64,000 bases of DNA from positions 62,001 through 126,000 of the forward strand of contig NZ_JAEKEZ010000013.1 in NCBI RefSeq assembly GCF_016650815.1. Direction: 5' to 3'. A program made the translations under genes and the position numbers. The stretch comes from Pseudomonas sp. TH31. GTDB lineage: Bacteria > Pseudomonadota > Gammaproteobacteria > Pseudomonadales > Pseudomonadaceae. A model generated the notes under the pieces. It was not told where the DNA came from. It ran no database searches and worked only from the letters and a program-made list of their open reading frames with translations. This document shows positions 49,364 through 61,118 of this stretch, one piece after another (position 1 is the stretch's first letter; each line of letters starts with the position of its first letter).

Positions 49364-50686
49364 TTAGCGGTTACGCAAACCTTCCAGCAGCTTATGCGTC
49401 GGATACCCATCCGCTGGCCAGCCAAACGACTGCTGGGCACTACGGATCGCCTTGCGGGTATTGGCGCCGATGATCCCATCAGCATTGCCCGCTTCGTAAT
49501 TCTGGGTGCTCAGCAGGTTTTGCAACTCGATCCGCTCACTCCGGCTCAGCGGTAAATCATCTTTTGGCCAGGTGCCACTGACCAGTCCGCCGCCGCTGAA
49601 GCGCTCGGACAACAGGCTGATTGCCAAGGCGTACGACGACGAGTTGTTGTACTTGAGGATCGCCCGGAAGTTATCAAGGATCAGGAACGCCGGGCCGCGA
49701 TAACCTGCCGGCAGCAGCAGGGCGGCAGACAGGTGTTCAGCACCGGCCGGCATCTGTTCGCCATTGGGCAACGTCACGCCCAGTTGCAGCCATTCGGCAA
49801 CGCTTTTGCGGATGGCGCCGTCGGCCAGGGCGTAATTGAAGCCGCCAGCCAGTTGCACTTCGAAGCCCCACGGCTGGCCTTTCTGCCAGCCGGAGCTTTG
49901 CAGGTAGTGCGCGGTCGAAGCCAGGGCATCGGCCGGGCTGCCCCAGATATCGCGACGACCGTCGCCATCGAAATCTACGGCGAGGGTGTTGTATATGGTT
50001 GGAATGAACTGGGTCTGGCCCATGGCGCCGGCCCAGGAGCCAAGCATTTTCTCCGGTGTGATATCGCCCTGTTGCAGGATCTGCAGGGCGGCAATCAACT
50101 GCGCGTGAGCAAAGCCCGGGCGTCGGCCTTCATAGGCCAGGGTCGCCAGGGAATTGATCACCGACTTGGTGCCCTGGAACTGCCCGAAGTTACTTTCCAT
50201 GCCCCACACCGCCACGAGTGCCTGGCGATCAACGCCATAGCGCTGTTCGATGGCTTGCAGGGTATCGGCGTACTGGCTGATCAGCGCCTGGCCTTTACGC
50301 ACCCGCAACGGTGACAGCGCGCCATCGAGGTATTCCCACACCGGGCGGGAAAACTCTGGCTGGCTACGGTCGGCGCGGATGACGCTCTCATCGAAGCTGA
50401 CGTTGGCGAACGCACGGTCGAACACATCGGCGCGGATGCCGGCGGCCAGGGCCTCCTTGCGAAAACCGGCCTGCCATTCAGCGAAGGTTTGCGTCGGCTG
50501 GATGTCGAGGTTTTCACCTGTCGGCACGACTGGCGGTATGACCGCAGGGGCCGTTGCGACGGGGACAGTCTGAAGCGGTTGGGCGTCGGCGGCGGTCGGT
50601 TTTTCCGCGCAGGCGACAAGCAGTATGAGGCTGGAGGCAGCAATCAATTGGCGAAGGTGCCAACGACGGGAAAGACAAAGGGGCAT
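49364..50686 (-). CDS. Lytic transglycosylase lipoprotein with peptidoglycan-binding domain (SltB3-like)
   Basis: 440 residues from ATG 50686. Signal with lipobox LVAC; SLT_2 domain with catalytic glutamate in AVWGMESNFGQFQGTKS, GSWAGAMGQTQFIPTIYN and DFDGDGRRDIWGS; a C-terminal PG_binding_1 domain (ERIELQNLLSTQNYEAGNADGIIGANTRKAIRSAQ). It resembles P. aeruginosa SltB3 in domain order and position near holA-lptE-leuS. It is a paralogue of sltB1 at 42753. Confidence 0.92.
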   Translation of the reverse strand: MPLCLSRRWHLRQLIAASSLILLVACAEKPTAADAQPLQTVPVATAPAVIPPVVPTGENLDIQPTQTFAEWQAGFRKEALAAGIRADVFDRAFANVSFDESVIRADRSQPEFSRPVWEYLDGALSPLRVRKGQALISQYADTLQAIEQRYGVDRQALVAVWGMESNFGQFQGTKSVINSLATLAYEGRRPGFAHAQLIAALQILQQGDITPEKMLGSWAGAMGQTQFIPTIYNTLAVDFDGDGRRDIWGSPADALASTAHYLQSSGWQKGQPWGFEVQLAGGFNYALADGAIRKSVAEWLQLGVTLPNGEQMPAGAEHLSAALLLPAGYRGPAFLILDNFRAILKYNNSSSYALAISLLSERFSGGGLVSGTWPKDDLPLSRSERIELQNLLSTQNYEAGNADGIIGANTRKAIRSAQQSFGWPADGYPTHKLLEGLRNR

Positions 50687-50747
50687 GCACAGGTCCAGAG
50701 AATACGAATCAGGTGCAGACCTTAACATGGAGAAGGGGTGTTCTGCT

Positions 50748-50912
50748 TTAAGCGGCCAGAAAGTAAGAAGCCTCCCAGCTATTAGACTGGAAGGCTTCGC
50801 GGCGGTAGCTGCCTTTGCCCTTGCCGGCGGGTTCCTGGCGGCTACGGAACAGTGGCTGGGCGATAATGGATTTGGCCTTGTTGGGGCCATGCCTGGGTGG
50901 CTTTTTGCTCAT
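50748..50912 (-). CDS. arfA: Alternative ribosome-rescue factor A
   Basis: 54 residues, MSKKPPRHGPNKAKSIIAQP then LFRSRQEPAGKGKGSYRREA and a WEAS motif near the end. The PLFR-x-R...KGKGSYxR...WEAS pattern is that of ArfA, which with RF2 frees ribosomes stalled on mRNA lacking a stop codon. A strong 12-bp hairpin (50767-50798) lies within the coding region near its end, the position that in E. coli truncates arfA mRNA so that the factor appears only when tmRNA fails. Lies between holA and the transglycosylase gene. Confidence 0.88.
   Translation of the reverse strand: MSKKPPRHGPNKAKSIIAQPLFRSRQEPAGKGKGSYRREAFQSNSWEASYFLAA
50767..50798 (-). terminator. arfA: Hairpin within arfA coding sequence
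   Basis: On the minus strand GAAGCCTTCCAG, an 8-base loop, then CTGGGAGGCTTC: 12 pairs with a single G-U. TTACTTTCTG follows. It may be an intrinsic terminator or RNase III site that yields a non-stop arfA mRNA. Confidence 0.7.
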
Positions 50913-51010
50913 GATCAGATCTCTCGGATGAGTGGGTTTTGCGGGGGAAATAATCTGCCGAAGTTCGGGTTCTGTCTATAGGGCAGATGGATGTGAGTTT
51001 TGTAGGAAGA

Positions 51011-51086
51011 AAGATCAAAAGATCGCAGCCTTCGGCAGCTCCTACGCGCCTGTGGGCGCTGCCGAAGGCTGCGATCTCTTGATCTT
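51011..51086. repeat. REP inverted pair, GATCGCAGCCTTCGGCAG type
   Basis: 29-base arms (51011-51039 and 51058-51086) with one mismatch around an 18-base loop, just after the holA stop. Confidence 0.85.
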
Positions 51087-51096
51087 GCTTTTGATC

Positions 51097-52134
51097 TTAC
51101 TCGGCCGGCAACGACAATCTCTGCCCGGCCATCAACAACGACAGCCGACTCAAACTCATCCACGGCGAACCCGCCGCCTGGCCCTTGATCTGCGCATCAA
51201 TGCGCTGCGCTTCCAGCAACAACTGCGCCCAGCGTTGCGCCGAGTAGCGTTGCAGGGCTTTGCTCATCAGCGGTTTGCGTTTGTCCCAGACCGGTGGTCG
51301 GGCCGAACTGAACGCCTTGTCCAGCGGCACGCCCTGGCTGTATTGCAGCGCCAGGCTGGCCAGCAAGCGCAGCTCACGGGCCAGGGCCCAGAGAATCACC
51401 GGTGGTTCGACACCTTCGCCACGCAGCCCTTCGAGCATGCGCAAGGCGTGGGCGGCTTCGCCGTTCAGAATCGCGTCAGTCAGGCCGAACACGTCAAAGC
51501 GTGCACTGTCGGCTACGGCCGCTTGCACGGTTTCGACAGTGATCTGGCCACCCTCGGCCATCAGCTTGAGCTTTTCGATTTCCTGGGCGGCGGCCAACAA
51601 GTTGCCCTCGACCCGCGCGGCGATCAGCTCGACGGCGTCCTGGCTGGCAGACAGGCCAGCCTGAGACAACCGCTGGCGAATCCAGCTCGGCAACTGGTTG
51701 GCATCCACCGGCCAGATCTGCACGAACTGGGTTTGTGGACCTTCAACCAGCGCCTTGCCCCACTTGGTCTTCTGAGCGGCGCCATCGAGCTTGGGCAGGC
51801 TGATCAGCAGCACGGTGTCTTCGGCCGGGCGCGCGCAGTATTCGATAAACGCGGCGGCGCCTTTGTCACCCGGCTTGCCTGATGGCAGGCGAAGTTCCAG
51901 AAGACGCTTTTCAGCGAACAGCGACATGCTGGCGCCAGCCTGCAGCAGCGTTCCCCAGTCGAAACTGGCGTCGGCGGCGAAGACCTGGCGTTCATCGAAA
52001 CCCTGCTGGCGGGCAGCCGCGCGGATGGCGTCGGCCGCTTCCTGACACAGCAGTGGGTCATCGCCACTGATGATGTAGACCGGCGCAAGGGCACCTTGCA
52101 GGTGTTTAGCGAGTTGGGCGGGGGCGAGTTTCAT
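51097..52134 (-). CDS. holA: DNA polymerase III subunit delta
   Basis: 345 residues. Delta opens the beta clamp in the clamp-loader complex. N-terminal PVYIISGDDPLLCQEAADAIR and the alpha-helical C-terminal domain (DVFGLTDAILNGEAAHALRML, PVILWALARELRLL) are typical. The start at 52134 (MKLAPAQLAKHL) is family-like; no strong ribosome site is visible, suggesting coupling to lptE, 39 bases upstream. Confidence 0.95.
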   Translation of the reverse strand: MKLAPAQLAKHLQGALAPVYIISGDDPLLCQEAADAIRAAARQQGFDERQVFAADASFDWGTLLQAGASMSLFAEKRLLELRLPSGKPGDKGAAAFIEYCARPAEDTVLLISLPKLDGAAQKTKWGKALVEGPQTQFVQIWPVDANQLPSWIRQRLSQAGLSASQDAVELIAARVEGNLLAAAQEIEKLKLMAEGGQITVETVQAAVADSARFDVFGLTDAILNGEAAHALRMLEGLRGEGVEPPVILWALARELRLLASLALQYSQGVPLDKAFSSARPPVWDKRKPLMSKALQRYSAQRWAQLLLEAQRIDAQIKGQAAGSPWMSLSRLSLLMAGQRLSLPAE

Positions 52135-52173
52135 AAGAGAGGGCAAACGGGGCGCCAGGGCGCCCCGTAAGTC

Positions 52174-52779
52174 TTACTGCTGCGGGATTTCGACAGGCGA
52201 CTGACGCGGCGTTTGCGCTTCAGCCTTCTGTGCGGCTTGCAGTGCATCGGCGTCAGCCTTGGCACGCGCATTCGCGGTCGCTTGCAACTGATCCAGCTGA
52301 GCCGGGGTGATCTGTTGCAGGCGCAGGATCATGCGTTGAACCATCTCGCGACGGGTTTCTACGCGAGCCGTGCTGGCTTCCTGGTCGGAACCCACCAGGT
52401 TGTTGCCGTCGTGAATGAAGATTTTCTGCACTTCGAGTTTGTCGCTTATCAGTGACAGATCGTGTTCACCACGGATGTCGTAGTTCAGCACGGTGGTCAC
52501 CTGGTACTCACCCGTACGGCCGGCACCGGCATAACTGAGGATGCGCTGGTTTTCCTGCTCATCGGTCAGAATCAGCTTATACGGTGCACCGGTATAGACC
52601 TTGACGCCGCTGCTCTGCAGCACCTGGCGCAGTTGAGTCACGGTTTCGCCGTAAGCGTTGCGGGCGCTCACGTCGAGTTCCTTGATCGCCAGTTCAGTGG
52701 TGCCGGTGCCGCGCAGCTGGAAACCGCAGGCGCTCAACAGGACTGCGAGGCCCATCACCAGCAAGTTGCGTTTGATCAT
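52174..52779 (-). CDS. lptE: LPS-assembly lipoprotein
   Basis: 201 residues. LptE plugs the LptD barrel that inserts lipopolysaccharide into the outer membrane. Signal MIKRNLLVMGLAVLLSACG (lipobox LSAC), then GFQLRGT and the beta-sheet core with LILTDEQENQRILSYA and RREMVQRMILRLQQI. The low-complexity Ala/Gln tail is common in pseudomonads. leuS precedes it, as usual. Confidence 0.95.
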   Translation of the reverse strand: MIKRNLLVMGLAVLLSACGFQLRGTGTTELAIKELDVSARNAYGETVTQLRQVLQSSGVKVYTGAPYKLILTDEQENQRILSYAGAGRTGEYQVTTVLNYDIRGEHDLSLISDKLEVQKIFIHDGNNLVGSDQEASTARVETRREMVQRMILRLQQITPAQLDQLQATANARAKADADALQAAQKAEAQTPRQSPVEIPQQ

Positions 52780-52866
52780 CTTGTTGCTCCCCTTGAAACC
52801 ATGTGGGCCGACCGTGCGGCCCGAAAGGTTTTACGCGGCGCCAGGCTCACCTGGCGCCTGATCCAA

Positions 52867-55632
<2,766 letters not shown>

Positions 55633-55754
55633 TTACAGGCATAAGGTCGCTCCAAACCTGCTGCGAGGGCCGTTGGTCGCAGGGTTCAGCCGGTTTGTTC
55701 ATGGAAGCTAAGCTCCTAATTGGGGAGTGAGTCTTATCTTCAATGAGGTGAGGG

Positions 55755-56075
55755 ATGGTTGAGTCACAACGTAAAGTTACAAAGCCGGAGTTGTATGAAC
55801 GATTGATCGATCGTCTGGGGATGGCCCTGGACGCGGCGAAAACCGCCGGTCGGTTACGTGATGAACGTCCCCTGGAGCTGGAGTTGCGTGGCCTGAGCCC
55901 CGCAGAGTTTGCACTGGTCAAGGCGTACCTGGATCGCAGTGAGCGTGAGACACACGGATGCTTGTCAGAAGCAGTGAAGCAGCTCGACGCACCACGTTCG
56001 GCCAAGATCATCTGGCTCAAGGACAAAGCACCCGGCAGGGACGCGGTAAAGGTCCGGTCTCTGCAGTTCAAGTAA
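55755..56075 (+). CDS. Conserved hypothetical protein
   Basis: 106 residues, highly charged, no signal peptide or membrane segment, one cysteine. N-terminal half helical (KPELYERLIDRLGMALDAA), C-terminal end basic (KIIWLKDKAPGRDAVKVRSL). GAGGTGAGGG just before the ATG serves as ribosome site. I do not recognise a family. A small hypothetical lies in the same place, next to leuS, in P. aeruginosa as I recall. Confidence 0.7.
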   Translation: MVESQRKVTKPELYERLIDRLGMALDAAKTAGRLRDERPLELELRGLSPAEFALVKAYLDRSERETHGCLSEAVKQLDAPRSAKIIWLKDKAPGRDAVKVRSLQFK

Positions 56076-56181
56076 GGGCGCTTGAAGCCATGACCTATGG
56101 TTTTTTGAAGCATAGCCCTTGCGCATTAGTTGTCGCATTGCGTCAACCCACTTAGGCTTCGGGCATCTCTGGAGATGCTCG

Positions 56182-56942
56182 ATGCCTTTTCGTTATTTCG
56201 TAAAACAACTTTTATTGCCGCCCGGCATTCTTCTGCTGTTGCTGGCGCTTGCCTGGTGGTTGCGCCGCTCAAGGCCACGGCTGGCCGGGTTTTGCTTTGC
56301 GCTGGGGCTCGGCGGGTTCTGGCTGATGAGTTTGCCGGTGGTGGTGCAGTGGAGCGCCAAGGCGTTGGAGCGGGAGCCGGCGCTGGGGCTCGACGAGTGG
56401 GCGACCTTAAGTCAGCGCGCTGATGCGATTGTGGTGTTGGGATCGGGGCGTGAACGGGGCGATTTGGCCTGGGGCGCCGACCAGCCGACCGGCGTCGGCC
56501 TGGAGCGCCAGCGGTATGCCGCACGATTGGCCAAGGCCTCGGGCCTGCCGATCCTCACCAGCGGCGGACTGCATTACGGCACACCACCGACGGAAGCCAA
56601 ATTGATGGCCGATTCGTTGCTCGATGATTTCGGCGTGACAGTGCGTTGGCAGGAAGGGCGCAGCCGCACAACTTGGGAAAATGCGCAGTTCAGTGCCCAG
56701 GTGCTGTTGCCGCAAGGCATCAAGCGCGTGGTCGTGGTGACTCAGGCCTGGCACATGCCGCGGGCGGCCTGGAGTTTCAAGCAGGCAGGATTTGAAGTGG
56801 TGCCAGCACCGGTGGGTTTTTGGGCGTGGACAATGCCCGGCCGTTGGGCGGCTGGATGCCGGAGTTCAAGTCGATCTGGCAATCCGGGCAGTTGTTGAAT
56901 GAGGCGGTGGGGCAGATCGGGTATTCGATTTTCTACCGTTAA
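56182..56942 (+). CDS. YdcF/ElyC-family (DUF218) membrane protein, with apparent 1-base deletion
   Basis: 253 residues after correction. Two N-terminal membrane segments (LLPPGILLLLLALAWWL, FCFALGLGGFWLMSLPVV), then a DUF218 domain: ADAIVVLGSGRERGD, RQRYAARLAKASGLPILTSGG, RTTWENAQFSAQVL, VVTQAWHMPRAAWSF. E. coli ElyC affects envelope lipid-carrier use. The frame breaks at five T (56817-56821); six restore GFLGVDNARPLGGWMPEFKS and a stop at 56940-56942. Confidence 0.88.
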
Positions 56943-56945
56943 AGC

Positions 56946-57020
56946 AAAGATCGCAGCCTTCGGCAGCTCCTACAGGGTGAGCTCAATCCCATGTAGGAGC
57001 TGCCAAAGGCTGCGATCTTT
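56946..57020. repeat. REP inverted pair, GATCGCAGCC type
   Basis: About 28-base arms (56946-56973 and 56992-57020) with one or two mismatches, between the converging ydcF-like gene and lnt, with a following TTTT that could end the plus-strand transcript. Confidence 0.85.
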
Positions 57021-57038
57021 TTACAGGGGCTGCGAAAC

Positions 57039-58562
57039 TTAAACGGTTTTCGCAATCCGGCTAGCCAACAGCGCCCAGCCAAATAACAACACACACAGAA
57101 TAATCAACGGCCACGAACGCCATTCCAGGTACGGCGTCAGGTTGTGCATCGGCACCACTTCGCCATACAGAATGCCGCGTTCAAACTGCGGAATCTGCGC
57201 GGTGATCTGCCCGTACGGGTTGATCAAACCGGTCACGCCGTTGTTGGTGGCCCGGATCATCCAGCGGCCAGCCTCAAGCGCGCGCATCTGCGCCATCTGC
57301 AAGTGTTGCAGTGGGCCGATGGAGGTGCCGAACCAGGTATCGTTGCTGATGGTCAGCAGCAAATCGCTGCGAGCGGCGAGGCTGGCGGCGAATTCCGGAT
57401 AGACCACTTCATAGCAAATGAACGGCGCGATCTGATAACCCTTGGCTTGCAGCAGCGGCTGGTCGGCCGGGCCACGGGCAAAGTCCGACATCGGCAGGTC
57501 GAAGAACGCGATCAGCCCGCGCAGCAAGTCCTGCAGCGGAACGTACTCGCCAAACGGCACCAGCTTCTGCTTGAGGTAAGTGCCATCGCCTTCGCCAACC
57601 ACGGTGATGCCGTTGAAGAAGCGCTTCTCATGACGGACTTCCTGGCGGATCGGTACGCCGGTAATCAGCGCGGTTTTACGTTCGGCGGCGAAATTCCCCA
57701 TCATGTTCAAGTAGCCCTCGGCAGACTCCTTGAGCACCGGTACCGCCGTTTCCGGCCAGATCAGCAGGTCGACGCGCTTGGAGCTGAAGCTCATGTCGCG
57801 GTACAGCGCCAATTGCGAATTAACCTGCGCCGGGTCCCACTTCATGCTTTGTTCGATGTTGCCCTGGATCGCCGCGACACTCAGCGCCGGTCCGGCCGGA
57901 CTGGTCCAGGCATGCTCCTTGAGCGTGATACCCGCCACCCATGGACCCGCCAGCAGTACAACGCCAGCGGCGATGAAACCCTTGCGACCCGTGCGAGTCA
58001 GGCGTGGAGCGTTCCAGATCAGCGCAGCAGTCAGCGCCAGAACGAAGGACACCAGCCACATTCCGCCCAGCGGTGCGAGCCCGGCCAGTGGGCCGTTGAG
58101 CTGGCTGTAACCGGAATAGAGCCACGGGAAGCCGGTGAGAAACCAGCCACGAAACGCTTCCTGGCCGACCCACAACGCGGCAAACGCCAAGGCATCCGCC
58201 AGCGGTGCTTCGTTACGGCGCAACCAGCGCGCCCAAAGCCAGGCGGGCAGGGCGAAGAACCAGGCAATCGCCGCGGTGAAGATCAGCATCAGGAACCCGG
58301 CCAGCAACACCGAAGCGCCGCCGAAGTGGTGGATGCTGTAGTAGATCCAGCTAGTGCCGGCGCCAAACAAGCCGAAACCGAAACACCAGCCACGACCCAA
58401 GGCCTGACGCGGGCTCAGTTCACGTAAACCGGCATAGAAGAGCCCGACTGCCAGCAATGCCAGCGGCCAGATATCGTACGGCGCTAACGCCAGAGTGGTG
58501 ATTGCACCGGCCGCCACGGCCAGCAGGTTACCGGGCCAGCCGGGGCGGGTTATCCAGCGCAT
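57039..58562 (-). CDS. lnt: Apolipoprotein N-acyltransferase
   Basis: 507 residues. Lnt adds the third acyl chain to lipoproteins in the inner membrane. Six hydrophobic N-terminal segments, then a nitrilase-type domain with glutamate in LLIWPETAVPVL, lysine in YLKQKLVPFGEYVPL and cysteine in IAPFICYEVVYPEF. The last gene of the miaB-phoH-ybeY-corC-lnt group. Confidence 0.96.
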   Translation of the reverse strand: MRWITRPGWPGNLLAVAAGAITTLALAPYDIWPLALLAVGLFYAGLRELSPRQALGRGWCFGFGLFGAGTSWIYYSIHHFGGASVLLAGFLMLIFTAAIAWFFALPAWLWARWLRRNEAPLADALAFAALWVGQEAFRGWFLTGFPWLYSGYSQLNGPLAGLAPLGGMWLVSFVLALTAALIWNAPRLTRTGRKGFIAAGVVLLAGPWVAGITLKEHAWTSPAGPALSVAAIQGNIEQSMKWDPAQVNSQLALYRDMSFSSKRVDLLIWPETAVPVLKESAEGYLNMMGNFAAERKTALITGVPIRQEVRHEKRFFNGITVVGEGDGTYLKQKLVPFGEYVPLQDLLRGLIAFFDLPMSDFARGPADQPLLQAKGYQIAPFICYEVVYPEFAASLAARSDLLLTISNDTWFGTSIGPLQHLQMAQMRALEAGRWMIRATNNGVTGLINPYGQITAQIPQFERGILYGEVVPMHNLTPYLEWRSWPLIILCVLLFGWALLASRIAKTV

Positions 58563-58576
58563 TTCAATCCTTAGAA

Positions 58577-59416
58577 TTACCGAGCGATAGGTGTCAGGCG
58601 CAGCAAATGAATCCGACGGCTGTCAGCGTTCAGGATGCGAAAGCGATACGGGCCGATTTCAGTGATTTCGTTGCGTTTTGGCAAGTGCCCGAACGCGCTC
58701 ATCACCAGGCCGCCAACGGTGTCGAACTCGTCATCGGAGAACTCGCTGTCGAAGAACTCGTTGAAGTTCTCGATCGGCGTCAGCGCCTTGATCAGGAAGT
58801 CACCACTTGGCAACGGCTTGATGTAGCTGTCTTCTTCGACGTCATGCTCGTCTTCGATGTCGCCGACGATTTGTTCCAGCACGTCTTCGATGGTCACCAG
58901 GCCCGCCACGCCGCCGTATTCGTCAATGACGATGGCCATGTGGTTGTGGTTGGCGCGGAATTCACGCAGCAGCACATTCAGGCGCTTGGACTCCGGCACG
59001 AAAGTGGCCGGGCGCAGCAGATCCTTGATGTTGAAGCTGTCGCCGTTCTCCTTGAGGATCAACGGCAGCAAGTCCTTGGCCAGCAACACGCCCATCACGT
59101 CATCGTGGCTTTCGCCGATCACCGGGTAGCGGGAGTGGGCCGAGTCGACCACGGCGGGCAGGAACTCGCGGGGTGTCTGGGTCGCCTTGATGCTGACCAT
59201 TTGCGAGCGCGGGACCATGATGTCCCGTACTTGCAGGTCAGCTACCTGGATGGCGCCCTCGACGATGGCCAGCGCTTCGCTGTCCAGCAATTTGTTTTGG
59301 TGTGCGTCGCGCAGCAGCTCCAGCAGCTCCTGGCGGTTCTTCGGCTCGTGGGCAAAAGCCTGGGTGAGCTTACCCAGCCATGACTTCTGCCCGTTGCTCG
59401 ATCGATCTTCGCTCAT
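58577..59416 (-). CDS. corC: CorC-family CBS-domain protein (magnesium/cobalt efflux)
   Basis: 279 residues, cytoplasmic. Two CBS domains (VRDIMVPRSQMVSIKATQTP and LRPATFVPESKRLNVLLREF) and a C-terminal transporter-associated domain (DEFDTVGGLVMSAFGHLP). It is linked with magnesium/cobalt transport; the short form lacks the membrane domain of CorB-type proteins. Next to lnt as in E. coli ybeX-lnt. Confidence 0.93.
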   Translation of the reverse strand: MSEDRSSNGQKSWLGKLTQAFAHEPKNRQELLELLRDAHQNKLLDSEALAIVEGAIQVADLQVRDIMVPRSQMVSIKATQTPREFLPAVVDSAHSRYPVIGESHDDVMGVLLAKDLLPLILKENGDSFNIKDLLRPATFVPESKRLNVLLREFRANHNHMAIVIDEYGGVAGLVTIEDVLEQIVGDIEDEHDVEEDSYIKPLPSGDFLIKALTPIENFNEFFDSEFSDDEFDTVGGLVMSAFGHLPKRNEITEIGPYRFRILNADSRRIHLLRLTPIAR

Positions 59417-59421
59417 AGCGA

Positions 59422-59916
59422 TTACTCTGAATCCTTTGTTGTAACGATAGGGGATGTTTCGGTTTCGTCGTCCGCATAAGGGTCGGGATAGCCCAACTCT
59501 GCAAGCAACGTTCGTTCCAGTGCTTCCATTTCTTCGGCTTCGTCATCATCTATATGGTCGTAACCAAGCAGATGCAAGCAACCGTGAATGACCAGATGCG
59601 CCCAGTGGGCCTTTAGTTCCTTGCCTTGCTCCGCGGCTTCGCGCTCGACCACCGCCACGCAGATCACCAGATCGCCGAGCAGTGGAATATCGAGAAACTC
59701 GTCGGGAACATCGGCCGGGAACGACAAAACGTTGGTGGCGTAGTCTTTCTGCCGCCAGGTGAAGTTCAGTTCGCGGGCTTCTTCTTCGTCGACCAAACGA
59801 ATGGTCATTTCAGAATCGGCGGTGCGTTGGCGCAGGGCCAGTTCGCACCATTGGCGGAACTCGGCTTCGCTTGGGGCGGCTTTCCGGCTTTCAAGCTGCA
59901 GATCAAGTTCAAGCAT
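59422..59916 (-). CDS. ybeY: Endoribonuclease YbeY
   Basis: 164 residues from ATG 59916. Zinc-binding motif [11 protein letters not shown], preceded by TNVLSFPAD. YbeY takes part in 16S rRNA maturation and ribosome quality control. The start overlaps the phoH-like stop by eight bases. Confidence 0.95.
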   Translation of the reverse strand: MLELDLQLESRKAAPSEAEFRQWCELALRQRTADSEMTIRLVDEEEARELNFTWRQKDYATNVLSFPADVPDEFLDIPLLGDLVICVAVVEREAAEQGKELKAHWAHLVIHGCLHLLGYDHIDDDEAEEMEALERTLLAELGYPDPYADDETETSPIVTTKDSE

Positions 59917-60913
59917 CGTGGCGTTTGTCCTTTGGGGCTTCATCGGCTACCCGATTCTCGAAGCGCTCGTAGGCTTCGACGATGCGTTGCACCAGCGGAT
60001 GGCGCACGACGTCCTTGGGCTTGAAGTGGGTGAAGCTGATGCCCGGCACGTCTTTAAGCACTTCGATCACATGGTGCAGCCCGGATTTGGTGCCTTTCGG
60101 CAGGTCGACCTGGGTGATGTCACCGGTGATGACTGCAGTGGAGCCGAAGCCGATCCGGGTCAGGAACATCTTCATCTGTTCGACGGTGGTGTTCTGGCTT
60201 TCGTCGAGGATGATGAAGCTGTTGTTCAGCGTGCGGCCGCGCATGTAGGCCAGCGGCGCGACTTCGATCACCTGGCGCTCGATCAGCTTGGCCACGTGTT
60301 CAAAGCCGAGCATTTCGTAGAGCGCGTCGTACAGCGGACGCAGGTACGGGTCGATCTTCTGGGACAGGTCACCGGGCAGGAAGCCGAGCTTTTCGCCCGC
60401 TTCAACCGCCGGGCGCACCAGCAGGATGCGACGAATCTGCTCGCGTTCCAGCGCGTCTACCGCGCAGGCAACGGCCAGATAGGTCTTGCCGGTACCGGCG
60501 GGGCCGATGCCGAAATTGATGTCGTTACCGAGAATTTCCTTCACGTAGCGCAACTGATTCAAGCCGCGAGGGCGAATCATGCCTTTTTTGGTGCGCAGGG
60601 CGACGGAGGGTTCGGCGGGGGAGACGTTGTCCATTTCCTCGACGGCCGATTCCTGCAGGAACAGGTGAACCATGTCCGGCGACAGCTCGGTACCCTTGGT
60701 TTCCCGGTACAGACGGCGCAGGAGGTTTTCCGCGGAGGTGGTGTGCTGGGGTTCGCCGATCAGTTCGAACTGGTTTCCGCGATTGCGGATCTCGATGGTC
60801 AGGCGTTGTTCGATCAAGCGCAGATGCTCGTCGAATTGCCCGCACAGATTGGCGAAGCGGCGAGCCTCAAAGGGCTCGAGGATAAAGCGATGTGGTTCGA
60901 TGGGTGCGTTCAA
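59909..60913 (-). CDS. ybeZ: PhoH-like ATPase (YbeZ)
   Basis: 334 residues. Walker [13 protein letters not shown], Walker [14 protein letters not shown], and [16 protein letters not shown]. YbeZ partners YbeY and may be an RNA helicase-like ATPase. No ATG fits; the family start is [15 protein letters not shown], here encoded from TTG at 60913. The longer frame upstream enters a REP and is not coding. Confidence 0.93.
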   Translation of the reverse strand: MNAPIEPHRFILEPFEARRFANLCGQFDEHLRLIEQRLTIEIRNRGNQFELIGEPQHTTSAENLLRRLYRETKGTELSPDMVHLFLQESAVEEMDNVSPAEPSVALRTKKGMIRPRGLNQLRYVKEILGNDINFGIGPAGTGKTYLAVACAVDALEREQIRRILLVRPAVEAGEKLGFLPGDLSQKIDPYLRPLYDALYEMLGFEHVAKLIERQVIEVAPLAYMRGRTLNNSFIILDESQNTTVEQMKMFLTRIGFGSTAVITGDITQVDLPKGTKSGLHHVIEVLKDVPGISFTHFKPKDVVRHPLVQRIVEAYERFENRVADEAPKDKRHDA

Positions 60914-61016
60914 GGTCGTATTTAGCCGCCCTGGGGCAATTAAGATGAAATCAAGGATAACGCCAGCGGGCTGGGTACGAAAGCTCTTAAATAACCCAGG
61001 GCCAAACACCATACCT

Positions 61017-61104
61017 GTAGGAGCAAAGCTTGCTCGCGATGAACGATAACGCGGTCTATCAGACAGACCGCGGCGTGGCCATCGCGGGCAAGCCATGCTC
61101 CTAC
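61017..61104. repeat. REP inverted pair, TAGGAGCAAAGCTTGC type
   Basis: 24-base arms (61017-61040 and 61081-61104), three mismatches, around a 40-base spacer with an inner CGCGGTCT/AGACCGCG dyad, between miaB and the phoH-like gene; could uncouple the two. Confidence 0.8.
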
Positions 61105-61118
61105 GGGTTTTGTGGCGA

